From positions 1-64,000 of the forward strand of contig CAXYDN010000007.1 of assembly GCA_964276145.1 (NCBI GenBank): a DNA stretch of 64,000 nucleotides, read 5' to 3'. Below, in pieces: positions 27,589-36,644 of this stretch (the first letter of the stretch is position 1; each line of letters opens with the position of its first letter). The DNA comes from SCGC-AAA076-P13 sp964276145 (lineage in GTDB: Bacteria; Pseudomonadota; Gammaproteobacteria; Magnimaribacterales; D2472). The position numbers and the translations under genes were made by a program. The notes under the pieces were generated by a model. It did no database searches and was not told where the DNA came from. It was given only the letters and a program-made list of their open reading frames with translations.

Positions 27589-30081
27589 TTAGAAATTTGC
27601 TCTATATCTCATCCCAACTTCTCTACCTGGTTGAAGATAACCAACATGAGAACCACTAACAAGTGGAAGATCGACTCCAAATGATTGACCAACTTCATTT
27701 GTTACATTTCTACCAAACACAACCAATGACCATTTATTATCATCAGCTTCAATACCTATACGAACATTAACTTTTGTTGTTTCAGGGGACAGATTAAAAG
27801 GATCTAGATCATTTTGTGTAAAGTATTCATCAATTTTATTTACATCAGCTCCGAGAACTACATTGAATCCATTTGCTGTATTTATTATATATTTCGAATA
27901 TAGTGAAGATGACATTTCTGGTGCGTTAACCCCTGTTTTACCTTTTAGATCTTGAGAACATGTTCCATAAATTGTCATCGGCCCCATTGGAGTATTAACA
28001 GTATTATTATTAGCAGCTCTGAAAGCAATATCTTGAGCAGCAGTACATCCTCCAATAAACTCATCAAACGTGAAGTCAAGATAAGTAAAAGCTCCGCCTA
28101 CATATAGACCATCAAGAGGAGACCATTCAAAGTCGCCCTCAAAGCCTTCAATTGTTGATGCACCTGCATTAGAGACAACAAAAGATGCTCCAACAAAAGC
28201 TGAAACCTGCATATCCAAGTACTCAGTACTAAATGCAGCTAGATTAGCTCTTAAATTTTGGTCTTGTAAATCAAATTTAAGACCAATCTCTGTTGTTGTA
28301 GCTTCTTCAGAAGTAAACCTGTTTGACGGATCTGGAGTCGTGTAATTAACTCTTTTTACATTATCAGATGCATCGAACCCACCAGATTTATAACCCTCAG
28401 CCCAACTTAAATACATCCTTGTTGTATCTGAAAATTCGTAGTTAATTTTTACAGATGGCGTGACATGATCTTCGGCCATTTTTTGAAGAGGAAACTCGTA
28501 CCTATCTCTTCCCAAAACACCAAATAATATGTTTCTGACAAATAAATTATTATCAGTTGATGCAGCTTCGGCTGTATTTCCACTTGTTAAATCAGATCCT
28601 AAAAACTGACTATCCATTAACTCTTTTTCTTCATCAGACCAACGAACACCAGCAGTTAAGCTAAGTTGATCATTTAGGTACCAAGTACCTTCAGCAAAAA
28701 CTGATTGACTACTTGTTTCTAAATCATGATGGTGATGGGTGCTTAATACTTTAGCAGGAAGCATTCCTCTTGAAAAAGCATTCCATAGTGTGCCGCCAAT
28801 GCCAAGAGCACCAGTTAGCACAGCATTTGTTACAGGAGCACTACCAAGGTCTCCATTAAGAAATCCTTCATTTTGAAAAGAGTATTCAGTCTCTTCTATA
28901 AAAAAACCAGCAATATATTCAAACTTATCATTAGAAGGTGAGGTAATTACTAGTTCATGTGTTGTTGACTCATATTGTTCATTACCACTTACAGACAAGA
29001 AGTCTAAAGGTGACATATCAGCATCAGCCCCTTCAGTGAAATCATATTCAGACATTGTAGATGTCCATGATAGATCATGATCACTTAATGATGTTTTGAT
29101 ATTTAGAATTGTATTTTCAGCATCATTAGTACCACCGTTAGGATTCCCATCTCCATAAATATTCATTGAATTAGTTGAAGTAAAGTCTTTTCCAACATTT
29201 TGTCCTATTTGTGGAAATGCAATATTTGCTACAGTAAAAGCTGCCACGGCTACAGTTCTTCCTGCAGCTATTATTGATGGTGGTGGCGCTGATAGACCCC
29301 AATGTGTTACTTGTGAGTGTTGTCCAGTTCTATCAGATTCAGATTTAAATAGCTTTAAATTAACCTCCATATCATCTAGCTCATATAGGAATGTAGCTCT
29401 AATAGCATCATGACTACTTGATGGTTCTTGCTTAAATGTAAAAGCATTATCAACCCAACCATCAGAAGTAGTAGACGACAATGCAATACGCATAGCAAAA
29501 TTATCATTTAAAGGTATATTTGTAGCCATACTTGTTTTACGCGATGACCAGTCTGGAACAAATTCATGCGATATAAATGCATCTAAATCACCTCCAATAA
29601 CTGGACTTTTACTTACTGTATTTATGACTCCGGCAATTGTATTTTTTCCAAATAAAACACCTTGTGTTCCTTTAAGAACCTCAATTCTCTCTAAATCAAG
29701 TAAAGGGACAGTATACTGCTGGCTTCTAGTGACAGACATTCCATCAACAAACTGTGTTACAGATTGTTCGAAACCTTTATTAGTTCCAGAACCTACTCCT
29801 CTCATATAGATTGATTGTTCCTGAACACCTTTTGCAACAGTTAGACCTGGAACATATTGAGCTATTTCTTCCCATGAAGAAACACCCATATCAGTAATTC
29901 TTTCTGATGAAAGAACTTGAATTGAAATAGGAACCTCTGAAAGACCTTGCTCTTTCTTCTGAGCAGTAACAACGACTTCTTCAAGTCTAGGTTCAGAACT
30001 TTCTTGGGCAATCGCATCCTGAACATAAAGACCTGTAAAAATAAAAAACGTTGATATTAAAAATAATTTTTTAATAGACAT
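27589..30081 (-). CDS. TonB-dependent outer-membrane receptor
   Basis: An 830-residue receptor that imports a scarce ligand across the outer membrane using TonB-ExbB-ExbD energy. It has a Sec signal peptide (about 1-25), a TonB-box-like region followed by EEVVVTAQKKEQGLSEVP, the plug domain with VDGMSV, LLDLERIEVLKGTQGVLFGKNTIAG, and a long beta barrel ending in Phe (GREVGMRYRANF). The sequence is of the type common in marine gammaproteobacteria. It is divergent from the GST gene, with two palindromic operators between them, placing it in the aromatic-catabolism regulon by inference. Ligand unknown; siderophore and aromatic or glycoside substrates are both possible. Confidence 0.92.
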   Translation of the reverse strand: MSIKKLFLISTFFIFTGLYVQDAIAQESSEPRLEEVVVTAQKKEQGLSEVPISIQVLSSERITDMGVSSWEEIAQYVPGLTVAKGVQEQSIYMRGVGSGTNKGFEQSVTQFVDGMSVTRSQQYTVPLLDLERIEVLKGTQGVLFGKNTIAGVINTVSKSPVIGGDLDAFISHEFVPDWSSRKTSMATNIPLNDNFAMRIALSSTTSDGWVDNAFTFKQEPSSSHDAIRATFLYELDDMEVNLKLFKSESDRTGQHSQVTHWGLSAPPPSIIAAGRTVAVAAFTVANIAFPQIGQNVGKDFTSTNSMNIYGDGNPNGGTNDAENTILNIKTSLSDHDLSWTSTMSEYDFTEGADADMSPLDFLSVSGNEQYESTTHELVITSPSNDKFEYIAGFFIEETEYSFQNEGFLNGDLGSAPVTNAVLTGALGIGGTLWNAFSRGMLPAKVLSTHHHHDLETSSQSVFAEGTWYLNDQLSLTAGVRWSDEEKELMDSQFLGSDLTSGNTAEAASTDNNLFVRNILFGVLGRDRYEFPLQKMAEDHVTPSVKINYEFSDTTRMYLSWAEGYKSGGFDASDNVKRVNYTTPDPSNRFTSEEATTTEIGLKFDLQDQNLRANLAAFSTEYLDMQVSAFVGASFVVSNAGASTIEGFEGDFEWSPLDGLYVGGAFTYLDFTFDEFIGGCTAAQDIAFRAANNNTVNTPMGPMTIYGTCSQDLKGKTGVNAPEMSSSLYSKYIINTANGFNVVLGADVNKIDEYFTQNDLDPFNLSPETTKVNVRIGIEADDNKWSLVVFGRNVTNEVGQSFGVDLPLVSGSHVGYLQPGREVGMRYRANF

Positions 30082-30122
30082 ATATTCCCCCTTTGGATAT
30101 ATTTTTATAAGTTAATTTATTC

Positions 30123-30136
30123 TAACCACTTGGATA
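30123..30136. promoter_or_regulatory. Operator copy 1 (TAACCACTTGGATA)
   Basis: Imperfect palindrome with half sites TAACCA and TGGATA around a 2-base centre, in the divergent gap between the TonB receptor and GST genes. It matches the copy at 30149 at 12 of 14 bases and shares its first ten bases with the copy at 36585 read in reverse. Confidence 0.5.
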
Positions 30137-30148
30137 AAAAAATACAAC

Positions 30149-30162
30149 TATCCAGTTGGATA
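30149..30162. promoter_or_regulatory. Operator copy 2 (TATCCAGTTGGATA, perfect palindrome)
   Basis: Perfect inverted repeat, half sites TATCCA and TGGATA with a 2-base centre, 26 bp centre-to-centre from copy 1. Size and symmetry suit a dimeric regulator such as the TetR protein encoded at 34374-34985. Confidence 0.55.
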
Positions 30163-30215
30163 AAATAATAATTTATGTTTTACTTAATACACAGTAAATT
30201 ATTTAGTCTACTTAA

Positions 30216-31076
30216 ATGAACAAAATAGAACTATATGGATACGGTGAATCAGTTGCCTCAAATATGGCAAGGGTTGCTCTGTCCGAAAAAAATATTTCTT
30301 TTAAGTACAATCTTTTATATTTGGAGTCAAAAGGGGATCATCTATCAAAAGGTTACAAAAAGTTAAATCCTAAAAATCTTGTTCCTACTATGATCGATAA
30401 CGGAAATATTATTCCTGACAGTATTCAAATAATGCTTCATATCAATTCTACCTATTCCCAAGGTACAGATCTTTTTCCTGAAGACATTAATCAAGATAGA
30501 TTTAATAACCTTCTAGATTTTGTAAAACTTGATGAAGACAAAGAACTTGGTGAGACATTAGGAACAACCGCTGGTGGTATTTCAGCAACTGTTTTGGTAA
30601 GACTTTTATGTAAAAGATCTTTATTGAGTGTTATTTGGGATTATTCAACCAAACATTCCATAAAAAAAAGAATACCTATTTTCATCCTATTAAGGGTTCT
30701 TGGAAAACCACCAGAAAAATTATGTAAAAAAATGGCTTTAGCATTATCAAAACATCTAATTTCTATTGAGAATATTCTTAATCATAAAAAAGAATTTATG
30801 ATGGGAGATCAATACACAGCAATTGATTCTTGTATGACCTCCATACTGCATAGAATAGATGAGATGAGATTTACCAATCTATTAACAAGTGAGTATTTAC
30901 CAAATTTAGCTAAGTATTGGAAAACTATTCAAGCTCGACCTAGTTATAAAGAGGGAATATTAGATTATGTTACTGGCGAATGGGAGATAGAAATACAATC
31001 ATTATACGGAAGTGGATCAAATAAATATGAAGATCTTGCTTTATCAGAAATTAGTAGACTACTAGAGGAGAAATAA
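30216..31076 (+). CDS. Glutathione S-transferase family protein
   Basis: A 286-residue protein with a thioredoxin-fold N-terminal domain (IELYGYGESVASNMARVALSE, then LNPKNLVPTMIDNG and the glutathione-contacting PDSIQIMLHI) and a helical C-terminal domain that is longer than in ordinary GSTs (220). No catalytic Ser/Cys is certain; Ser at about 9-14 are candidates. In aromatic pathways such proteins act as maleylpyruvate isomerases or reductive dehalogenases (PcpC-like); either would fit the cluster, but neither is proved. It sits 2 bp before the extradiol dioxygenase gene in one operon, divergent from the TonB receptor. Confidence 0.75.
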   Translation: MNKIELYGYGESVASNMARVALSEKNISFKYNLLYLESKGDHLSKGYKKLNPKNLVPTMIDNGNIIPDSIQIMLHINSTYSQGTDLFPEDINQDRFNNLLDFVKLDEDKELGETLGTTAGGISATVLVRLLCKRSLLSVIWDYSTKHSIKKRIPIFILLRVLGKPPEKLCKKMALALSKHLISIENILNHKKEFMMGDQYTAIDSCMTSILHRIDEMRFTNLLTSEYLPNLAKYWKTIQARPSYKEGILDYVTGEWEIEIQSLYGSGSNKYEDLALSEISRLLEEK

Positions 31077-31078
31077 TT

Positions 31079-32179
31079 ATGAAAGAACCTATATGTAAAA
31101 TAGCTGATATTATTTATGTCAGGTTTGAGCTTAAGGAATTTGAGGCCCAAAAGAAATACTTAAATCATTTTGGAATGATTCTCGCACATGAAGATGAAAA
31201 TAGTATTTTTTTTAGAGGAACAGGTACATCACCTTATATATATGTAGCTACCAAAGGTAATGAAAATAAATACATAGGGTCAGCATATAAAGCTAATAAT
31301 TATTCTGATTTGGAAGCCTTATCTAATGAATTTAATGTTGATATTGTCAAAAATAATGAGCCTGGTGGGGGGCATAAAGTTACTATTATTGATCCTGACG
31401 GTATTGAAGTTGAGGTTTGTCACGGAATGGTATCTGCAGAACCTGTTGCTATTGTTTCAAAAGTATTAAATACAGGTCAATCAAAGCAAAGAGAAAATGA
31501 ATTACAGCGTTTTGGACGAGCATCTGATGAATGGCAGGTTCATGGTGATAAATGGGTGTATGAGTTAACTTCAAAAGTAAAAAGATTAGGGCATACCGCT
31601 ATTAATTGTAAAGATCCACAAGCATCTGTAGATTGGTATGCAAACACTCTTGGTTTTTTAACAAGTAATAACTGTATTGGTCCTGACGGCAACTCAATGG
31701 GTGCTTTCATGAGATGTGATCAGGGAGATAAGCCTGTTGATCATCACACCCTAAATAATATGGGCTTGCCAGGTGATATGGATGTTGTTGCATATGGACA
31801 TGCTGGTTATGAAGTAACTGATTCGGTGGATGACTTAATGGCTGGCCACTATCATATGAAAACAGTTGATGAGTACTATCATGAATGGGGAATAGGAAGA
31901 CATTTACTTGGTAGTCAGATGTATGATTATTGGCGCGACCCGCATGGGTTTACTCATGAACATTGGACGGATGGAGATCTAATAGATGCTTCAGTTCCAA
32001 CCGAAAATTCAGGATTCAGAGATTTAGCTATGGCTCAATATGGACCAGAAGTGCCAAATACATTTGGTATAACTATGCCTGTTGATCAAATCGATAAAGC
32101 TAGAGCTGAAAACCCAACAATACCAGGAATGATTAAAGAAATGGAAATAGCTGCTAAAGCTTCTACTAGTGAGGAATAA
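31079..32179 (+). CDS. Type I extradiol ring-cleaving dioxygenase (VOC family)
   Basis: A 366-residue two-domain VOC protein resembling BphC/catechol 2,3-dioxygenases. In the C-terminal domain the Fe(II) ligands are His172 (LGHTAINC), His241 (GHAGYEV) and Glu294 (THEHWTDGD). Second-shell catalytic residues are also in place: His222-His223 (DHHTLN), His275 in GIGRH and Tyr284, with the same Glu-minus-19 and Glu-minus-10 spacing as His241, Tyr250 and Glu260 of biphenyl dioxygenase BphC. This implies oxygen-dependent meta-cleavage of a catechol-type ring. Flanked by the GST and RutE-like genes 2 bp away on each side. Exact diol unknown. Confidence 0.86.
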   Translation: MKEPICKIADIIYVRFELKEFEAQKKYLNHFGMILAHEDENSIFFRGTGTSPYIYVATKGNENKYIGSAYKANNYSDLEALSNEFNVDIVKNNEPGGGHKVTIIDPDGIEVEVCHGMVSAEPVAIVSKVLNTGQSKQRENELQRFGRASDEWQVHGDKWVYELTSKVKRLGHTAINCKDPQASVDWYANTLGFLTSNNCIGPDGNSMGAFMRCDQGDKPVDHHTLNNMGLPGDMDVVAYGHAGYEVTDSVDDLMAGHYHMKTVDEYYHEWGIGRHLLGSQMYDYWRDPHGFTHEHWTDGDLIDASVPTENSGFRDLAMAQYGPEVPNTFGITMPVDQIDKARAENPTIPGMIKEMEIAAKASTSEE

Positions 32180-32181
32180 TA

Positions 32182-32844
32182 ATGATTGAATTAACTGATG
32201 ATCAAAAAAAAGCAGTTGCTGCTGCACAAGAAACTTTTTCTACTTTAAAAAATAATACTGATTCATTAACTGAATCTCAATTAAACTTATTGTTTGGTGA
32301 AGCAAGAAGTATGAATGGTTGGCAAGATAAAGATGTCTCTGATGAATTAATTAGATCAATTTATGAACTTACAAAAATGGGCCCAACTAGCACAAATTGC
32401 TGTCCTGCCCGATTTAAATTTATAAAAAGTGATGAACAAAAACTTAAACTCAAAGAATCTCTTTTACCTAATAATATAGATAAAGTTATGTCCGCTCCTG
32501 TTATTGCTATTATAGGATTTGATTTAGATTTTTCTGACAATATGGGCAAGCTGTTTCCTCATATGGACGTTACTCCGATGTATAAGGGAAATGAAATAAT
32601 GAATCATTCAACTGCTTTTAGAAACAGTAGTCTTCAAGGTGCTTATTTAATGATGGTATCAAGAGCTTTAGGTTTAGATTGTGGTCCTATGTCTGGATTT
32701 GATAATGCAATGGTTGATGAAATATTTTTTAACGGAACGAATATAAAATCAAACTTTCTTTGCTGTATTGGATATGGAGACCCATCTAAAATATTTATGA
32801 GGCTTCCACGCTTAGATTTTGAGGAGGTTTGTGAAATTATCTAG
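32182..32844 (+). CDS. RutE-like FMN nitroreductase-family reductase
   Basis: A 220-residue NAD(P)H-flavin nitroreductase-fold protein of the RutE/HadB type. The region LTKMGPTSTNCCPARFKFI matches the RutE phrase MGPTSANCSPARF, and QGAYLMMVSRALGLDCGPMSGFDNAMVDEIFF is typical. RutE reduces malonic semialdehyde to 3-hydroxypropionate in uracil breakdown, but no rut genes are here; relatives also act on other substrates. Third gene of the GST-dioxygenase-reductase unit; its last eight bases overlap the convergent sulfatase. Confidence 0.82.
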   Translation: MIELTDDQKKAVAAAQETFSTLKNNTDSLTESQLNLLFGEARSMNGWQDKDVSDELIRSIYELTKMGPTSTNCCPARFKFIKSDEQKLKLKESLLPNNIDKVMSAPVIAIIGFDLDFSDNMGKLFPHMDVTPMYKGNEIMNHSTAFRNSSLQGAYLMMVSRALGLDCGPMSGFDNAMVDEIFFNGTNIKSNFLCCIGYGDPSKIFMRLPRLDFEEVCEII

Positions 32845-34387
32845 CTTTGTAGCTTTTGTATGCAAATCTGCATGTTACAAAAAAAAGTATTAGTCCTATT
32901 AGTTGATATTTAAATGATTGAATTAAAACCCACATCATTATAAAGAAACCTGCAGTCTTTGATACAGGCTGATTAAGTTCATAATCTCTGTCCAACCAAG
33001 GTGAACCTATAACATCTCCACCTTCAGTATCGCCATGTAAGTAGGCATGCACAGGATCTATTATTCCTATACTATTAAGCTCTTTAATATTCATTAAAGT
33101 ATCTTTCATTTCATTAAAAATATTTATTTCAGTACTTGATAAGTCCTCTTTTTCATAAGGATCATTGACTATATTAAAAAGCTTAAATTTACCTTCTACA
33201 TCAAACATTACTGGTTTTTTATAATAAAGCTTCCAATCGTTATTAAAGAGTGCTCTCTCATCAAAAATAATCTTATTTCCAACAAATGCATTATCAGGGG
33301 GTGTGATTTTATTTGTTATTAAATTAGACCATCTATCGACTCCATCAATTAGTAAATCTTCGTCATAACCAATCTCTGTTGCTGTTAAGAGTGTTGGAAG
33401 TAAATCTTGTATAAAAATAAATTGATCAGTTTTTGATTTTTCAAGTACTCCTTTCCACCAGATAGCTGCAGGTACTCTTATTCCACCATCAAGAGCTGAA
33501 GTTTTGCTTCCTCTAAGACCAGCAGTACTGCCTTTAGATTTTGTTAAACCAGGTGCAATTGTTTTAACTATTGGATTTATATCAAAAACAGGTCCATTAT
33601 CACTTAAAAATATAATGATAGTTTCTTCAAGTATTCCTAACTCTTTTATTGAATTAATAATTCTACCAATTTCAATATCAAGTTTACTTATGTTTGCTGC
33701 ATAGTTTCTATCTAATTCATCTTCTATATGTAAAAAATTGTTAACATCTTTTTCTGGTGCCTCAATTGGCGTATGAGGGGCATTGAATGCAACATAGAGA
33801 AAAAGAGGACGGTCATCATCTTTATTTTTAATTATATTAATTGCCTCATCAGCTATTAATTCTGTAGAGTATCCATCTTCACTTAATGAGACGCCATCTC
33901 TATGCCAGTCCATTCTATTGGTGTGAACATGATCATAATAGCCAATACCACCTAACATATGACCATAACTAGAATCAAAACCTCTATTGGTTGGTAAATA
34001 TTCTTCTTTATGCATGCCTAGATGCCACTTGCCAGATAATGCTGTCTGATAACCAGCTTCTTTAAAATATTCTGGCATTATTTTTAGATGTTCTGGTAGA
34101 CCTGTTTGTTCTGCCGATGGGTTCATAAAGGGCCTAATAACTCCATGATTAAATATATGAAGTCCTGTTAATAATGACGCTCTAGTAGGACTACATGTCG
34201 GATTAGCATAAAACCTATTTAATTCAACACCACTAGAAACAAACTTATCAATATTTGGAGTTGGTATAAATCCACCATGATATGAAACATCTCCCCAGCC
34301 TAGATCATCAGTGAGGATTATTATTACATTGGGTTGACTATATATAGACAGAGTAAAAAATAATAGTAAATAATTATAAAACTTCAT
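32837..34387 (-). CDS. Secreted, membrane-anchored arylsulfatase
   Basis: A 516-residue sulfatase with an N-terminal signal peptide (about 1-17) and a hydrophobic helix near 485-507. The metal-binding TDDLGWGD and the formylglycine motif Cys65-Ser-Pro-Thr-Arg within CSPTRASLLTG are complete, as are SGKWHLG and LSDNGP. Cys at the modification site means it needs a formylglycine-generating enzyme or anaerobic maturase not found in this window. It hydrolyses sulfate esters of aryl or sugar compounds outside the cytoplasm. Its start overlaps the TetR gene end by 14 bases. Confidence 0.9.
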   Translation of the reverse strand: MKFYNYLLLFFTLSIYSQPNVIIILTDDLGWGDVSYHGGFIPTPNIDKFVSSGVELNRFYANPTCSPTRASLLTGLHIFNHGVIRPFMNPSAEQTGLPEHLKIMPEYFKEAGYQTALSGKWHLGMHKEEYLPTNRGFDSSYGHMLGGIGYYDHVHTNRMDWHRDGVSLSEDGYSTELIADEAINIIKNKDDDRPLFLYVAFNAPHTPIEAPEKDVNNFLHIEDELDRNYAANISKLDIEIGRIINSIKELGILEETIIIFLSDNGPVFDINPIVKTIAPGLTKSKGSTAGLRGSKTSALDGGIRVPAAIWWKGVLEKSKTDQFIFIQDLLPTLLTATEIGYDEDLLIDGVDRWSNLITNKITPPDNAFVGNKIIFDERALFNNDWKLYYKKPVMFDVEGKFKLFNIVNDPYEKEDLSSTEINIFNEMKDTLMNIKELNSIGIIDPVHAYLHGDTEGGDVIGSPWLDRDYELNQPVSKTAGFFIMMWVLIQSFKYQLIGLILFFVTCRFAYKSYKAR

Positions 34388-34985
34388 TTAAACCCGATTG
34401 TCTTGCTTTAAAGAAAAAATCCATGAATTTTTTCATTTCTTTTTCATTGATATCCAAAACTTCCATAATATATGGCTTCATTGATGCAAGGCCAAATTCT
34501 ACAACCATAACTATTGCAATTGCGGCTTTCATCTCAGCTGTCGGTTTTTTTTCATTTTTTAACTTAACTAACTGATCTAGGGTTTTTTTAGACATAGATA
34601 GATTTGAATCAACCTGCACTCTAACTAAGTCCATGCGGTTGTCTAGCACTGCTCTGATGATTGCTTTAAAGTAATTGTTTGTGATATCTCCTAGAGGCTC
34701 TCTAATTAAATTATCAACCGAAACATTTCTTCTTTGTAATTGCTCTATATGTTCAAAAGCAAGTAACTTATATGTAGCTGTAAGAAGTCCATCTTTACCA
34801 CCAAAATAGTGGTGTATTTGAGCATGATTTACTCCTGCATGATCTGCTATATCTCTAATAGTTAATTGATTTGGTCCTATAGAACCAACAAGCACTGCAG
34901 CTGATTCAATTAATTTCTTCTCAACATTCTGTCTGGCTTTTGTTTTATTGCTTTTAATTGTTTTTAATTTAGATACTTTGTTCAT
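34374..34985 (-). CDS. TetR family transcriptional regulator
   Basis: A 203-residue regulator with an N-terminal helix-turn-helix, QLTIRDIADHAGVNHAQIHHYFGGKDGLLTATYKL (roughly residues 40-75), preceded by a basic stretch. The rest is a helical ligand-binding domain with no close recognisable ligand type. It lies between the sulfatase and the FAD hydroxylase genes on the same strand, overlapping the latter by four bases. By location it should control the island; the repeats at 30123, 30149 and 36585 are the candidate operators. Direct repression of the TonB receptor and hydroxylase is inference. Confidence 0.88.
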   Translation of the reverse strand: MNKVSKLKTIKSNKTKARQNVEKKLIESAAVLVGSIGPNQLTIRDIADHAGVNHAQIHHYFGGKDGLLTATYKLLAFEHIEQLQRRNVSVDNLIREPLGDITNNYFKAIIRAVLDNRMDLVRVQVDSNLSMSKKTLDQLVKLKNEKKPTAEMKAAIAIVMVVEFGLASMKPYIMEVLDINEKEMKKFMDFFFKARQSGLNEVL

Positions 34986-35455
34986 GTTAGCTCACTTATT
35001 AATTTTTTATTTAATTCATCAACTTTTGTAATCATTGATTCATTATCACAACATCCATATACATGCCTGTCTGGTCGTATTATAACTGCTGAAATTTTAT
35101 TATCTCTTTTCCACTTTATAAAATTACTATCTTCATTAAATGGACTATCTTTATTTATTAAATAAATATTATCTTCAAATATTTTTGAGCTTTCTAGAGC
35201 TTTAATATCATTAAGTAATTTTTCATTTTGATCAAACACTATTAATGCAAAGTTATAACCTATGTATTGATCAAACGATTTATTATCTACTTTAAGATCT
35301 AAATTCGGTTGGGATATAACAATCCCATTTGCTTTGTTGGGATATAAGGACTTATCTATCAACCCAGTAGTAATTTGCCAAGGATGATAAAAATCAAAAA
35401 AGCTTAATAATTTTGGAAAAATTCTAGCCACATTAAGCAATGTATCTCTAATCAA
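34982..35455 (-). pseudogene. C-terminal part of the FAD aromatic hydroxylase (frameshifted)
   Basis: This 157-residue frame begins at an artificial TTG inside the FAD hydroxylase gene. Its true upstream sequence continues back to about 35578 as GKYADRVLETYSDERISIVK, which follows smoothly from the N-terminal frame (WKLDGVIR then GK). It encodes the thioredoxin-like C-terminal domain of MhpA/PheA-type hydroxylases, ending RPDRHVYGCCDNESMITKVDE. Not an independent gene. It overlaps the TetR gene start by four bases. Confidence 0.75.
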
Positions 35456-35573
35456 GGCTATATATTTATTCTGGGTTCCAATAACCCCGCCATGTTTAAT
35501 AGCAGTTTCAGTAACTGATTTAACAATTGATATTCGCTCATCAGAATATGTTTCTAATACCCTGTCAGCATAC

Positions 35574-36548
35574 TTACCTTCTAATCACTCCATCTAACTT
35601 CCAATGAAGGTTATAGACGTCCTTTATTCCTTGACACAAGCCTTGACCAAGAAAGGGGGGCATTTGATGGGCTGAGTCTCCAACAAAAAAACAATTATTT
35701 GACTTAAAGGTTTCTGCCACAAGCCCATGAAAAGTATATTTACTAGCTCTAAGTATATTACCAGTATTGATATCAATATCAGGATTTAGTCGCCATGCAT
35801 GTTTTTTCATCATTGAACGAATTGAGCTATGCTTTTCTATTTCATTAACATCGTCGCCTTCATTAAATTTAAATTCCCATCTAACGTGTTGTCCTGCAAT
35901 GTGTGCAAGCGTTGTAGGTCTATGATAATCACATATATGCATAGGACCTGCTAAAATTTTATATTTTGGATCTATTTCATAATCCACAACAATCCAATCT
36001 TGATCACATTTATAATCAAAGGATTTTATATTAAGCTTTTGTCTTACAAAACTATTAGCACCATCACATGCTAATACATAAGTTGATGAAATTTTCTCTT
36101 CTTCACCTGTGTCTACATTAGTTACAGTTAAATAATTATTATTAACTTCTGAGGATAATTCTGAAAGGGACTCACCTAATTTAAAAGTTATATTTTCATA
36201 TTTTGACGCTCTAGATCTCAAATCTTTTTCAAGATTAGGTTGACTAAATCCAACAGTTTCATAGTATCCATTGGGTTGAGGATTGTTTGAAAAGTCAACA
36301 TAAACGATCTCTTTACCTCTTTTATTTATAAATTTAAGTCCTTCGAATGAAGTTCTGGCGATATCATTAATAATGCCCATTGACTGAAAAATTCTTTGAG
36401 TTTGCCCATCAAGAGCAACAGCTCGAGGTATATCCCATATATCTTTTTTAGGTTCAACAACAACAACATTATGACCGCTAGCTCCAAACATGTTGGCAGC
36501 TACTGCTCCAACAGGCCCATAACCAATTATTGCTATATCGAAATGCAT
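35574..36548 (-). pseudogene. FAD-dependent aromatic hydroxylase (MhpA/PheA-like), N-terminal part; +1 frameshift
   Basis: A 324-residue N-terminal portion of a group A flavin monooxygenase that hydroxylates phenolic rings with NAD(P)H and O2. FAD motif IIGYGPVGAVAANMFGASG, the DG motif (VLACDGANSFVR) and GDSAHQMPPFLGQGLCQG are intact. The frame ends at 35574 (TAA) after KLDGVIRR. Deleting one A at about 35579-35580 gives VIRGKYADRVLETYSDE and joins the C-terminal frame down to 34982, for about 520 residues in total. I treat it as one gene with an apparent single-base insertion. Confidence 0.82.
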
Positions 36549-36584
36549 TTAATATATATATACATAAATTTTATTGATTAAGTT

Positions 36585-36598
36585 TAGTCAAGTGGTTA
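36585..36598. promoter_or_regulatory. Operator copy 3 (TAACCACTTGACTA on the minus strand)
   Basis: Read on the minus strand it is TAACCACTTGACTA, identical to copy 1 at 12 of 14 bases. It lies between the divergent FAD hydroxylase (start 36548) and MmsA-like gene (start 36645). A second TAGTCAA occurs 17 bases on. Confidence 0.5.
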
Positions 36599-36644
36599 GG
36601 ATAGTCAATATAAATATAACAAATTATACTGTTAGGAATTCAAT

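Noticed and set aside
29624..29809. Plus-strand open frame within the TonB receptor gene
   Set aside because: Antisense shadow of a strong conserved gene; no motif or ribosome site.
30082..30215. CRISPR or tandem repeat array in the TonB/GST gap
   Set aside because: Only two short palindromes, no regular repeat-spacer pattern; better read as operators.
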